From NCBI GenBank assembly GCA_026193125.1, contig JAPHSC010000352.1, positions 1-8,513 of the forward strand: a stretch of 8,513 nucleotides of DNA, given 5' to 3'. The notes beneath the pieces were generated by a model. The model was not told the origin of the DNA, ran no database searches, and saw only the letters and a list, made by a program, of their open reading frames with translations. The translations under genes and the position numbers were made by a program. Of this stretch, positions 1 to 5,897 are shown one piece after another (the first letter of the stretch is position 1; each line of letters begins with the position of its first letter). This stretch comes from Gammaproteobacteria bacterium. Lineage in GTDB: Bacteria; Pseudomonadota; Gammaproteobacteria; Steroidobacterales; BM003.

Positions 1-354
1 CGTTTCTATTCTGCGCATGGATCGACTAACGGGGTGCATTCCCCCTGGAACACGGCCCCGGCCGGGAAGGGTGACATCCACCTTTTCGCTTGCCAGCCGT
101 GCCTCAAGCTCCTGCGACTCGAGGATTTTCCTGCGAGTCGCAATGCGGCTCGCCACTTCTTCCTTGGCCTCATTTATCAACTTGCCAAAAAGTGGGCGTT
201 CCTCGGCCGCCAATGCACCCAGCGTTTTCATCTGCAGCGAGATCAGTCCTTTCTTTCCCAAGTACTGTACTCGCAGTTGATCCAACGCAGGCAGATCTGC
301 AGCCGCTTCGATCTCACGCAGGGCTTCCTCGACTATGCGAGTCAACTCGCTCAC
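1..354 (-). CDS. pheS: Phenylalanyl-tRNA synthetase alpha subunit, N-terminal part (cut by window edge)
   Basis: PheS pairs with PheT in the (alpha-beta)2 enzyme that charges tRNA-Phe in the cytoplasm. Only residues 1-118 are present; the frame is still open at base 1, just before the catalytic domain. The visible part matches the N-terminal tRNA-binding coiled coil: LRVQYLGKKGLISLQMKTLG at about residues 27-46, then EERPLFGKLINEAKEEV, then VTLPGR (94-99) and HPVSR (107-111), all typical of bacterial PheS. The start is GTG at 352-354, chosen because GGAG lies at 361-364, six bases upstream, and because the protein then begins exactly where PheS usually does. It is the last visible gene of the thrS-infC-rpmI-rplT-pheS order. 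A terminator-like hairpin separates it from rplT, so expression probably depends on read-through or attenuation. The identification is secure; regulation is inferred. Confidence 0.96.
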   Translation of the reverse strand, partial: MSELTRIVEEALREIEAAADLPALDQLRVQYLGKKGLISLQMKTLGALAAEERPLFGKLINEAKEEVASRIATRRKILESQELEARLASEKVDVTLPGRGRVPGGMHPVSRSMRRIET

Positions 355-431
355 AGGCGTCTCCAAAAAATAAAGGTCAGAAAACAAAAAAAGGGGAAAG
401 CCAAACGGCCTTCCCCTCTCTTGACTTGCAC
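351..431 (-). other. Candidate 26-codon Phe-rich reading frame overlapping the pheS start
   Basis: A minus-strand frame opens at GTG (429-431), with GGAG only three bases upstream, and runs 26 codons to TGA (351-353). Six residues are Phe, clustered in the stretch FPFFCFLTFIFW. The stop overlaps the pheS start codon as GTGA, the usual form of translational coupling. In E. coli, pheST is controlled by a Phe-rich leader peptide (PheM). Here, however, the Phe codons lie in and after the terminator's T-tract, where T runs give TTT codons by chance. The RBS spacing is also poor. It is recorded as a candidate only and is more likely fortuitous than real. Confidence 0.15.
386..416 (-). terminator. 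Intrinsic terminator or attenuator between rplT and pheS
   Basis: On the minus strand GGGGAAGGCC pairs with GGCTTTCCCC across a GTTT loop. This gives ten base pairs including one G-U, followed at once by seven T residues and, after one G, four more. It begins 49 bases after the rplT stop and ends 31 bases before the pheS start. This is a textbook Rho-independent terminator. In E. coli the same junction carries the pheST attenuator, so partial read-through into pheS is the likely role. Whether it is a plain terminator or a regulated attenuator cannot be told from sequence alone. Confidence 0.85.
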
Positions 432-465
432 GAACTCCAGGTTGCTGCGAACAGACTACCCGGGG

Positions 466-825
466 TTAAACAGCGAGGCTGGCCTTTGCCTGTTCAACAA
501 TCGCACCAAAAGCCGCGTCATCGTGTACAGCCAGATCAGCCAGGACCTTACGATCAATCTCGATCCCCGCCACCTGCAACCCATGCATCAGCTTGCTATA
601 TGACAGGCCGTGTCCACGAGCGCCAGCATTGATACGAGCGATCCACAGCGCCCTGAATTGACGCTTGCGCTGGCGGCGATCACGGTAGGCATACTGACCT
701 GCCTTGGTAACAGCCTGTTTTGCAACCCGATAGACCTTGCTACGGGCACCGTAATAACCTTTCGCCTTATCCAGCACTTTCTTGTGCCTGGCCTTGGCGG
801 TAACTCCACGTTTTACTCTAGACAT
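466..825 (-). CDS. rplT: 50S ribosomal protein L20 (bL20)
   Basis: bL20 binds 23S rRNA early in large-subunit assembly. In E. coli it also represses translation of its own rpmI-rplT message. The protein is 119 residues, against 118 in E. coli, and is strongly basic. It carries the family's long N-terminal helix and signature: SRVKRGVTAKARHKK (2-16), KGYYGARSKVYRVAKQAV (22-39), YAYRDRRQRKRQFRALWIAR (45-64), then SYSKLMHGL and IDRKVLADLA. The start is ATG at 823-825 with a G-rich stretch (GGGGG and GGG) just upstream. Only 12 bases separate it from the rpmI stop, so the two are surely co-transcribed and probably translationally coupled. A terminator-like hairpin follows it. Nothing is missing or unusual. 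Confidence 0.98.
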   Translation of the reverse strand: MSRVKRGVTAKARHKKVLDKAKGYYGARSKVYRVAKQAVTKAGQYAYRDRRQRKRQFRALWIARINAGARGHGLSYSKLMHGLQVAGIEIDRKVLADLAVHDDAAFGAIVEQAKASLAV

Positions 826-837
826 TTCCCATACCCC

Positions 838-1035
838 CTAACTAAACGGCAGCATGCGACGCACCATCGGCACATCGCTCTCGGCAACCTGCGCAGCTGC
901 GCGCAAGTGGCGCTTCCGTTTGGTCGACTTCTTGGTAAGGATATGTCTCAAGTGGGACTGGCCTCGCTTGAAGCCGCCCGACCCGGTACGGCGAAAACGC
1001 TTCGCCGCGCCGCGATTACTTTTCATCTTCGGCAT
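838..1035 (-). CDS. rpmI: 50S ribosomal protein L35 (bL35)
   Basis: bL35 is a small basic protein of the large ribosomal subunit. The 65 residues equal the E. coli length and keep the family pattern: MPKMKSNRGAAKRFRRTGSG at the N-terminus, GGFKRGQSHLRHILTKK in the middle and TKRKRHLRAAA near the end, which corresponds to the conserved TKRKRHLR block. The start is ATG at 1033-1035, preceded by GGAG seven bases upstream. It lies between infC (72-base gap) and rplT (12-base gap), the conserved order. In E. coli translation of this gene is the target of L20 repression through structures in the infC-rpmI region. The spacer here also contains a possible hairpin. Confidence 0.98.
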   Translation of the reverse strand: MPKMKSNRGAAKRFRRTGSGGFKRGQSHLRHILTKKSTKRKRHLRAAAQVAESDVPMVRRMLPFS

Positions 1036-1058
1036 TTTCTATCTCCGTTTCTAATAGC

Positions 1059-1084
1059 CCTGTCAGGATTTTTCCCGGGTCAGG
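1059..1084 (-). promoter_or_regulatory. Possible RNA structure in the infC-rpmI spacer (candidate L20 operator)
   Basis: On the minus strand the outer arms CCTG (1081-1084) and CAGG (1059-1062) can enclose an inner hairpin, GGGA-AAAA-TCCT (1065-1076). The hexamer CCTGAC also occurs twice in the spacer. In E. coli, L20 represses rpmI-rplT by binding structured RNA in this same interval, which mimics its 23S rRNA site. The fold here is short and was found by eye, and I could not match it to the known L20 site. The position is suggestive; the function is unproven. Confidence 0.22.
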
Positions 1085-1107
1085 CGGAGTGGCAAACGTT
1101 TACCAAC

Positions 1108-1626
1108 TCACTTCTTTTTAGGTCCTAGCACCATGATCATCTGGCGCCCTTCCATCAGGGGAAGCTGCTCAACTGTGCCCACTTCCTCCAAATCCTGCCG
1201 GACTCTGTCCAGCAACTTGCGCCCGAGTTCCCGGTGCGCCATCTCTCGACCACGGAAACGCAAGGTAACCTTCGCCTTGTCTCCATTGTCGAGGAATTTC
1301 TTCAGGTTTCTCAGCTTTACCTGATAATCACCCTCGTCCGTGCCCGGACGAAATTTAACCTCTTTAACCTGCGCCTGTTTCTGCTTGCCCTTGGTCGACT
1401 GGGACTTCTTCTTTTGTTCGAAAATATATTTTCCGAAGTCCATGATTCGGCAAACGGGGGGCTCTGCATTAGGAGAAACTTCAACCAGGTCCAGTGTTGA
1501 CTCCGAAGCAAGCTCAAGCGCTTCATTCAGCGACATCACTCCCTTCTGCTCTCCCTCATCATCAATCACCCGAACCGTGTTCGCGGTGATCTCCTCATTA
1601 CGACGGGCCCGTTTTGACGCAGCGAT
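1108..1626 (-). CDS. infC: Translation initiation factor IF-3, apparent AUC start
   Basis: IF-3 binds the 30S subunit, prevents premature subunit joining and rejects non-canonical start codons and wrong initiator tRNA. The frame gives 172 residues (E. coli has 180). The N-domain holds RRNEEITANTVRVIDDEGEQ at 8-27 and LVEVSPNAEPPVCRIMDFGK at 47-66, the latter covering the IF-3 signature (60-73). A basic linker (about 71-90) follows, then the C-domain with KFRPGTDEGDYQVKLR (91-106) and LRFRGREMAH (122-131), ending in GPKKK. The conserved N-terminus cannot begin at the GTG at 1567-1569, because homologous residues continue upstream to an in-frame TGA at 1630-1632. The only reasonable start in that interval is ATC at 1624-1626, eight bases after GGAGG. 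E. coli infC starts at AUU and autoregulates through it. The gene starts 17 bases after thrS. Confidence 0.95.
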   Translation of the reverse strand: MAASKRARRNEEITANTVRVIDDEGEQKGVMSLNEALELASESTLDLVEVSPNAEPPVCRIMDFGKYIFEQKKKSQSTKGKQKQAQVKEVKFRPGTDEGDYQVKLRNLKKFLDNGDKAKVTLRFRGREMAHRELGRKLLDRVRQDLEEVGTVEQLPLMEGRQMIMVLGPKKK

Positions 1627-1639
1627 ATTTCAGTCCTCC
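1624..1639 (-). promoter_or_regulatory. Strong SD and AUC start of infC (probable IF-3 autoregulation site)
   Basis: GGAGG lies at 1635-1639 and is followed by eight bases and then ATC at 1624-1626. The in-frame codon just upstream is AAT, and before it comes a TGA at 1630-1632, so translation cannot start further upstream. No ATG, GTG or TTG lies in frame near this SD. A near-perfect SD paired with a discriminated start codon is the arrangement used for IF-3 feedback in E. coli, where excess IF-3 rejects the infC start. The site decides the gene's 5' end. Confidence 0.8.
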
Positions 1640-1643
1640 AAAA

Positions 1644-3563
1644 TCAGTTACGGCCGCGACTCGCAGACTCAGACTGCAACCTCTGGGCGAGTGCTTCAAC
1701 ACTCATTTGCCCAAGGTCGTCGCCCTCTCGCGTGCGCACGGCCACCAGTCCGGATTCCATCTCCTTATCGCCCACGACGAGCAGGTACGGAATCCGTTGT
1801 ATTGTGTGTTCGCGGATTTTATAGCCAATCTTCTCATTTCTCAAGTCCGATTCCATGCGAAACCCCTGTTTTCTAAGGGAATCGGCTATCTTGACGGCAT
1901 AATCAGCCTGTCGATCGGTAATATTGAGGACTACCGCCTGTACCGGCGCCAGCCAAAGTGGGAACCGGCCCTCATAATGTTCGACCAAAATACCGAAAAA
2001 GCGCTCAAGGGAACCCAAGAGGGCCCTGTGGATCATGATTGGGCGTCGGCGGGATCCGTCATCAGCCACATATTCCATGCCAAAGCGCTCCGGCAGATTG
2101 AAATCAAGCTGCACCGTTGAGCACTGCCAGCTTCGACCGATAGCATCCTCGATCTTGATATCGATCTTTGGGCCATAAAAGGCGCCACCGCCCTCGTCTA
2201 CTCCGTAGCTAAGACCTCTATTTTGCAGCGCCGCGCGCAAGGCGCCGGTAGCCTTGTCCCAAATTTCGTCCGAACCCACCGACTTTTCTGGACGGGTAGA
2301 CAAAACAATCTCGTAGTTCTCAAAGCCAAATGACCCCAGGATGTCCAGGGTCAGGTCCAATATCTCGAGTATCTCGGCCTCTATCTGGGCCTCAGTGCAA
2401 AACACATGGGCGTCATCCTGGGTAAAGCCACGCACCCTCATCAAGCCATGTAATGCACCCGACATTTCATGCCGGTAAACTGTTCCCAGTTCCGCCCAGC
2501 GCATGGGCAGTTCCCGGTAAGAGCGCAGAGTATTCTTGTATATCAGCACGTGGAAGGGGCAATTCATCGGCTTCAGTTGATACAGTTGATTGTCTTCCTC
2601 CATGGGCCGGTACATGGATTCACGATAAAAATCTGTATGTCCTGACGTATCCCACAGGGTCTGCAAGGCGATGTGTGGGGTGTAAAGCAACTCATATCCA
2701 GCGGCTACATGCCGGTCACGCCAGAAATCCTCGATCGCACGGCGAATTCGGGCACCCTTGGGATGCCAGAACACCAGCCCTCCGCCTGCCTCCTCCTGCA
2801 AGCTGAACAGGTCCAGCTTTTGCCCGATCCGTCGGTGGTCGCGCTTTTCCGCCTCAGCCAGACGGGTCAGATAAGCGTTCAGCGACTTTTTATCCGGCCA
2901 GGCGGTGCCGTAAATTCGCTGGAGCATTTCGTTTTCAGACTTGCCCTTCCAGTAGGCGCCTGCCACCTTCATCAGCTTGAATGCCCCTAATACACCGGTC
3001 CTCGGGACATGCGGTCCGCGGCATAGATCCTCAAAATCACCCTGGCCATACAGGCTGATCTCGTCGCCCTGGGGAATATCGCCAATAATTTTCGCCTTAT
3101 ATTCCTCACCCATGGCCTGGAAGTGCGCGACCGCGTCATCCCTTGCCATGACGCGACGACTGACAACCAGATCCTGCTCAACCAACTCCGTCATGCGGGC
3201 CTCGATGGCCTGCAAATCTTCCGGGGTGAACGCTCTTTCGAAGGCGAAATCGTAATAAAACCCATCCTCGATGACCGGCCCGATCGTTACTTGTGCCGAC
3301 GGATAGAGTTGCTTGACCGCCTGGGCCAACAAGTGAGCGGTAGAGTGCCTGATAACCTCCAGACCCTTGGGATCCTTGGGAGTCACGATGGCTATTGAAG
3401 CATCTTCCGCCACTACGTAAGAGGCATCGACCAGCTTGCCGTTCACTTCAGCGGCCAGGGTGGCACGTGCCAGACCGGGGCCAATGTCCTGGGCAATTGC
3501 CAGAACCGAGACTGGCTGATCGAACTGTCGCTGGCTGCCATCAGGCAAACTGATCAAGGGCAT
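1644..3563 (-). CDS. thrS: Threonyl-tRNA synthetase
   Basis: Class II synthetase that activates threonine, charges tRNA-Thr and hydrolyses mischarged Ser-tRNA-Thr in the cytoplasm. At 639 residues it is close to the E. coli length (642). The order is an N-terminal TGS-like domain (about 1-61), then the editing domain with H73-x3-H77 (HSTAH) and C181-x3-H185 (CRGPH). The catalytic core follows, with motif 2 around YRHE (363-366) and the three zinc ligands C335 (MNCP), H386 (DDAH) and H512 (MIHR). The C-terminal anticodon-binding domain covers about 535-639. All key residues are present. The start is ATG at 3561-3563, with GGAG (3571-3574) seven bases upstream. A terminator-like hairpin ends only 18 bases before the start, so transcription must read through it, probably from the promoter ahead of tRNA-Val. 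infC follows 17 bases after the stop. Confidence 0.98.
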   Translation of the reverse strand: MPLISLPDGSQRQFDQPVSVLAIAQDIGPGLARATLAAEVNGKLVDASYVVAEDASIAIVTPKDPKGLEVIRHSTAHLLAQAVKQLYPSAQVTIGPVIEDGFYYDFAFERAFTPEDLQAIEARMTELVEQDLVVSRRVMARDDAVAHFQAMGEEYKAKIIGDIPQGDEISLYGQGDFEDLCRGPHVPRTGVLGAFKLMKVAGAYWKGKSENEMLQRIYGTAWPDKKSLNAYLTRLAEAEKRDHRRIGQKLDLFSLQEEAGGGLVFWHPKGARIRRAIEDFWRDRHVAAGYELLYTPHIALQTLWDTSGHTDFYRESMYRPMEEDNQLYQLKPMNCPFHVLIYKNTLRSYRELPMRWAELGTVYRHEMSGALHGLMRVRGFTQDDAHVFCTEAQIEAEILEILDLTLDILGSFGFENYEIVLSTRPEKSVGSDEIWDKATGALRAALQNRGLSYGVDEGGGAFYGPKIDIKIEDAIGRSWQCSTVQLDFNLPERFGMEYVADDGSRRRPIMIHRALLGSLERFFGILVEHYEGRFPLWLAPVQAVVLNITDRQADYAVKIADSLRKQGFRMESDLRNEKIGYKIREHTIQRIPYLLVVGDKEMESGLVAVRTREGDDLGQMSVEALAQRLQSESASRGRN

Positions 3564-3581
3564 CAGACGTCTCCAAACATG

Positions 3582-3613
3582 AAAAAAAGGGCGAGCTCAA
3601 ACGAGATCGCCCT
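3582..3613 (-). terminator. Intrinsic terminator or attenuator between tRNA-Val and thrS
   Basis: On the minus strand AGGGCGA pairs with TCGCCCT and, after one T-C mismatch, CTC pairs with GAG around a GTTT loop. Seven T residues (3582-3588) overlap and follow the stem. It starts 12 bases after the tRNA CCA end, a usual place for a tRNA terminator. It also ends only 18 bases before the thrS ATG. It would cut most transcripts before thrS, unless it acts as an attenuator or leaky terminator. The loop region reads CGTTTG, but the pheS hairpin loop does too, so a tRNA-Thr mimic is not supported. Confidence 0.82.
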
Positions 3614-3625
3614 TCAGAAAGCCTT

Positions 3626-3700
3626 TGGTAGGCGCGGCCAGGATTGAACTGGCGACCCCTACCATGTCAAGGTAGTGCTCTACCACTGAGCTACGCGCCT
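3626..3700 (-). tRNA. tRNA-Val, anticodon GAC
   Basis: The minus strand folds as a complete 75-base cloverleaf. The acceptor AGGCGCG pairs with CGCGCCT and is followed by A and an encoded CCA. The D stem is GCTC/GAGC with loop AGTGGTA. The anticodon stem is CTACC/GGTAG with loop TTGACAT, giving anticodon GAC for valine GUC/GUU codons. The variable region is GGGTC, and the T stem GCCAG/CTGGC encloses TTCAATC. A promoter lies just upstream and a terminator-like hairpin begins 12 bases downstream, before thrS. The tRNA is probably cut from a transcript that can extend into thrS. Confidence 0.97.
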
Positions 3701-3725
3701 ACAACCTCGTCTTCGAGGGTCGACA

Positions 3726-3754
3726 AAGATAGCCGAGAGAGGTGGATATGACAA
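3726..3754 (-). promoter_or_regulatory. Sigma-70-like promoter for tRNA-Val (and probably thrS operon)
   Basis: On the minus strand TTGTCA (3749-3754, five of six consensus bases) and TATCTT (3726-3731, four of six) are 17 bases apart. A start near 3719 would leave a leader of about 20 bases before the tRNA. That leader contains the small hairpin CCTCG-AAGA-CGAGG (3705-3718). The promoter lies in the 87-base gap after uvrB. Because no other promoter is evident between here and thrS, it may drive the whole translation block. Confidence 0.6.
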
Positions 3755-3787
3755 GAGCGAATCGCCCTGTTTGGTGTATTAATTTTG

Positions 3788-5803
3788 CTAAATCCTCTGT
3801 CCTTCAGGCCCAAATTCCATTTTTCGCAAGGTTTCGATCTCATCACGCAGTCTGGCAGCCTCCTCGAACTCCAAATCACGGGCATGCTTGAACATCTGCT
3901 TTTCAAGTTGCTGCATGCGTTTGGCCAGCTGAGCGGGCGTCATGTGCCGGTACAAACCATGCTCCTCCGCAACTTTCTGACGACCCGGGACGGGCGCCCC
4001 GCTCCTGGCTCCCTCCATGATATCGGTAACCGCCTTGCGTATGGATCGTGGCGTAATATTGTGCTCGATGTTATAGGCAATCTGCTTCTCGCGACGACGG
4101 TTGGTCTCACCCAGGGCTCTTTCCATCGATCCGGTTACCCGATCTGCGTACAAAATCGCCCTTCCATTCACGTTTCGCGCCGCGCGGCCTATAGTCTGGA
4201 TGAGCGATCCCGTCGACCTCAGAAAACCTTCCTTGTCCGCATCCAGGATAGCCACGAGTGACACCTCGGGCATGTCCAGCCCTTCCCTTAGGAGGTTGAT
4301 CCCTACCAGGACATCGAATTCTCCCAGGCGAAGATCACGGATAATCTCGGTGCGTTCAACCGTATCAATATCCGAGTGCAGGTAGCGTACCCGTGCTCCA
4401 TGTTCCTCCAGGTACTCGGTCAAGTCCTCCGCCATGCGCTTCGTCAGTGTGGTGATCAGTATTCGCTCGTCCTGCGCTGCTCGCTTGCGTATTTCTGAAA
4501 GCACATCGTCCACCTGCGTAGCCACTGGTCGAATTTCAACCACCGGATCCAGCAAACCAGTCGGGCGGACCACTTGCTCGACTACTTGATCGGAATGCTC
4601 GTATTCATATTTGCCCAGGGTTGCCGAGACAAACAAGGCCTGGGGAGCTAACTTCTCCCACTCGTCAAATCTCAGGGGACGATTATCCAAGGCCGAAGGC
4701 AAACGAAACCCGTACTCCACCAAAGTTTCCTTACGCGACCTGTCGCCCTTGTACATAGCCCCCAGCTGAGGAATGGTAGCGTGGCTTTCATCTACCACCA
4801 GCAGCGCATCAGGCGGTAAGTAGTCAAACAGGCAGGGTGGCGGTTCACCCGGTTCGCGACCCGACAAGTAGCGCGAGTAATTTTCGATACCGGAGCAATA
4901 TCCCAGTTCGTTGATCATCTCCAGATCAAATTGGGTGCGCTGCTCCAAACGTTGCGCCTCAAGCAATTTGCCGTTATCACGCAGCTGGGTCAGCCGATCT
5001 CGCAACTCATCTTTAATCTGGTCCACAGCCTTGAGCAAAACGTCCCTGGGAGTCACGTAATGTGTCTTGGGGTAGATGGTAAGGCGCGGTATCGAGCGCA
5101 GCACCTCTCCGGTCAGGGGATCAAAATGCGACAAAGCTTCGATCTCATCATCAAACAGCTCGATTCGTATAGCTTCGCGCTCAGAGTCCGCCGGAAAGAC
5201 GTCAATAACGTCACCCCGTACCCGGTAGGTACCGCGACCAAAATCGATATCGTTGCGGGCATACTGCATCTCGGCAAGGCGTCTCAGGATACGCCGCTGA
5301 TCCACCTTGTCTCGTCGTACCAGGTGCAGGACCATGCTTAGATAGGCGGTAGGGTCCCCCAGCCCATATATTGCAGAAACTGTGGCAACAATAATGACAT
5401 CCCTGCGCTCCAGTAGAGCCTTGGTGGCGGATAAACGCATCTGCTCAATATGGGCGTTTATCGAGGAATCTTTCTCGATAAACGTGTCGGACGACGGAAC
5501 GTAGGCCTCAGGCTGATAGTAGTCATAGTAGGAAACGAAATACTCAACCGCATTGTTGGGGAAATAGCCTTTCATCTCCCCATAGAGCTGGGCCGCAAGA
5601 GTCTTGTTGTGGGCGAGAATTATGGTTGGTCGCTGCTTCTCCTGGATAATGTTCGCCATCGTGAAGGTCTTGCCCGAACCGGTTACACCCAGCAAGGCTT
5701 GCCTGGCCAGACCCGAATCAAGCCCCTCCTCCAAGGCCAGGATGGCCTCGGGTTGGTCACCCGCGGGAAGGTAATTGGAAACAAGTTGAAACCTTTCAGA
5801 CAC
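3788..5803 (-). CDS. uvrB: UvrABC excinuclease subunit B
   Basis: UvrB is the damage-verifying helicase-like subunit of nucleotide excision repair. It is loaded by UvrA and then recruits UvrC for incision. It has 671 residues (E. coli 673). Visible motifs, in order, are Walker A GVTGSGKT (39-46), the beta-hairpin region SYYDYYQPEAYVP (91-103) with the tyrosines that clamp DNA, the Walker B box DESH (338-341), SATLG (393-397), the motif V region GINLLREGLDMPEV (501-514) and motif VI QTIGRAARN (536-544). A C-terminal UVR motif (about 624-660) with EFEEAARLRDEI binds UvrC. The start is GTG at 5801-5803; upstream lies only a modest G-rich stretch (5807-5812). It is divergent from the aminotransferase gene across 94 bases. 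I see no CTG-N10-CAG LexA box and no convincing promoter for it in that gap. tRNA-Val lies 87 bases downstream. Confidence 0.98.
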   Translation of the reverse strand: MSERFQLVSNYLPAGDQPEAILALEEGLDSGLARQALLGVTGSGKTFTMANIIQEKQRPTIILAHNKTLAAQLYGEMKGYFPNNAVEYFVSYYDYYQPEAYVPSSDTFIEKDSSINAHIEQMRLSATKALLERRDVIIVATVSAIYGLGDPTAYLSMVLHLVRRDKVDQRRILRRLAEMQYARNDIDFGRGTYRVRGDVIDVFPADSEREAIRIELFDDEIEALSHFDPLTGEVLRSIPRLTIYPKTHYVTPRDVLLKAVDQIKDELRDRLTQLRDNGKLLEAQRLEQRTQFDLEMINELGYCSGIENYSRYLSGREPGEPPPCLFDYLPPDALLVVDESHATIPQLGAMYKGDRSRKETLVEYGFRLPSALDNRPLRFDEWEKLAPQALFVSATLGKYEYEHSDQVVEQVVRPTGLLDPVVEIRPVATQVDDVLSEIRKRAAQDERILITTLTKRMAEDLTEYLEEHGARVRYLHSDIDTVERTEIIRDLRLGEFDVLVGINLLREGLDMPEVSLVAILDADKEGFLRSTGSLIQTIGRAARNVNGRAILYADRVTGSMERALGETNRRREKQIAYNIEHNITPRSIRKAVTDIMEGARSGAPVPGRQKVAEEHGLYRHMTPAQLAKRMQQLEKQMFKHARDLEFEEAARLRDEIETLRKMEFGPEGQRI

Positions 5804-5826
5804 TTTCCACCCGCTCGAAAACTCAA

Positions 5827-5855
5827 TTGGCAGCGCCCACGCTTTCCCGTACCAT
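5827..5855 (+). promoter_or_regulatory. Possible promoter for the aminotransferase gene
   Basis: TTGGCA (5827-5832, five of six consensus bases) and TACCAT (5850-5855, four of six) are separated by 17 bases. A start near 5862 would give a leader of about 35 bases before the GTG start. This is the best plus-strand match in the 94-base divergent region. It rests on similarity only. Confidence 0.4.
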
Positions 5856-5897
5856 TACCGAGCTTCCATTCGGGAGTGCGCAGCAGGAGCCAAACTT

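Noticed and set aside
34..1128. Several plus-strand frames of 172-189 codons opposite pheS, rplT and rpmI
   Set aside because: They are antisense shadows of highly conserved genes; they have no recognisable motifs and cross the rplT-pheS terminator and the gene boundaries.
3563..3580. Five-codon frame (MFGDV, stop) overlapping the thrS ATG as TGATG
   Set aside because: It has no SD of its own and contains the thrS SD; such a short frame is expected by chance.
3596..3605. CGT in the thrS leader hairpin loop as a mimic of the tRNA-Thr anticodon
   Set aside because: The rplT-pheS hairpin has the same C-GTTT-G loop, so the feature is not specific to thrS.
3754..3768. Small hairpin AGGGCGATTCGCTCT after uvrB as a possible uvrB terminator
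   Set aside because: The stem is only six pairs including one G-T with a three-base loop, there is no T-tract, and it abuts the tRNA-Val -35 element. Its AGGGCGAT is repeated in the thrS terminator, but eight bases is within chance.
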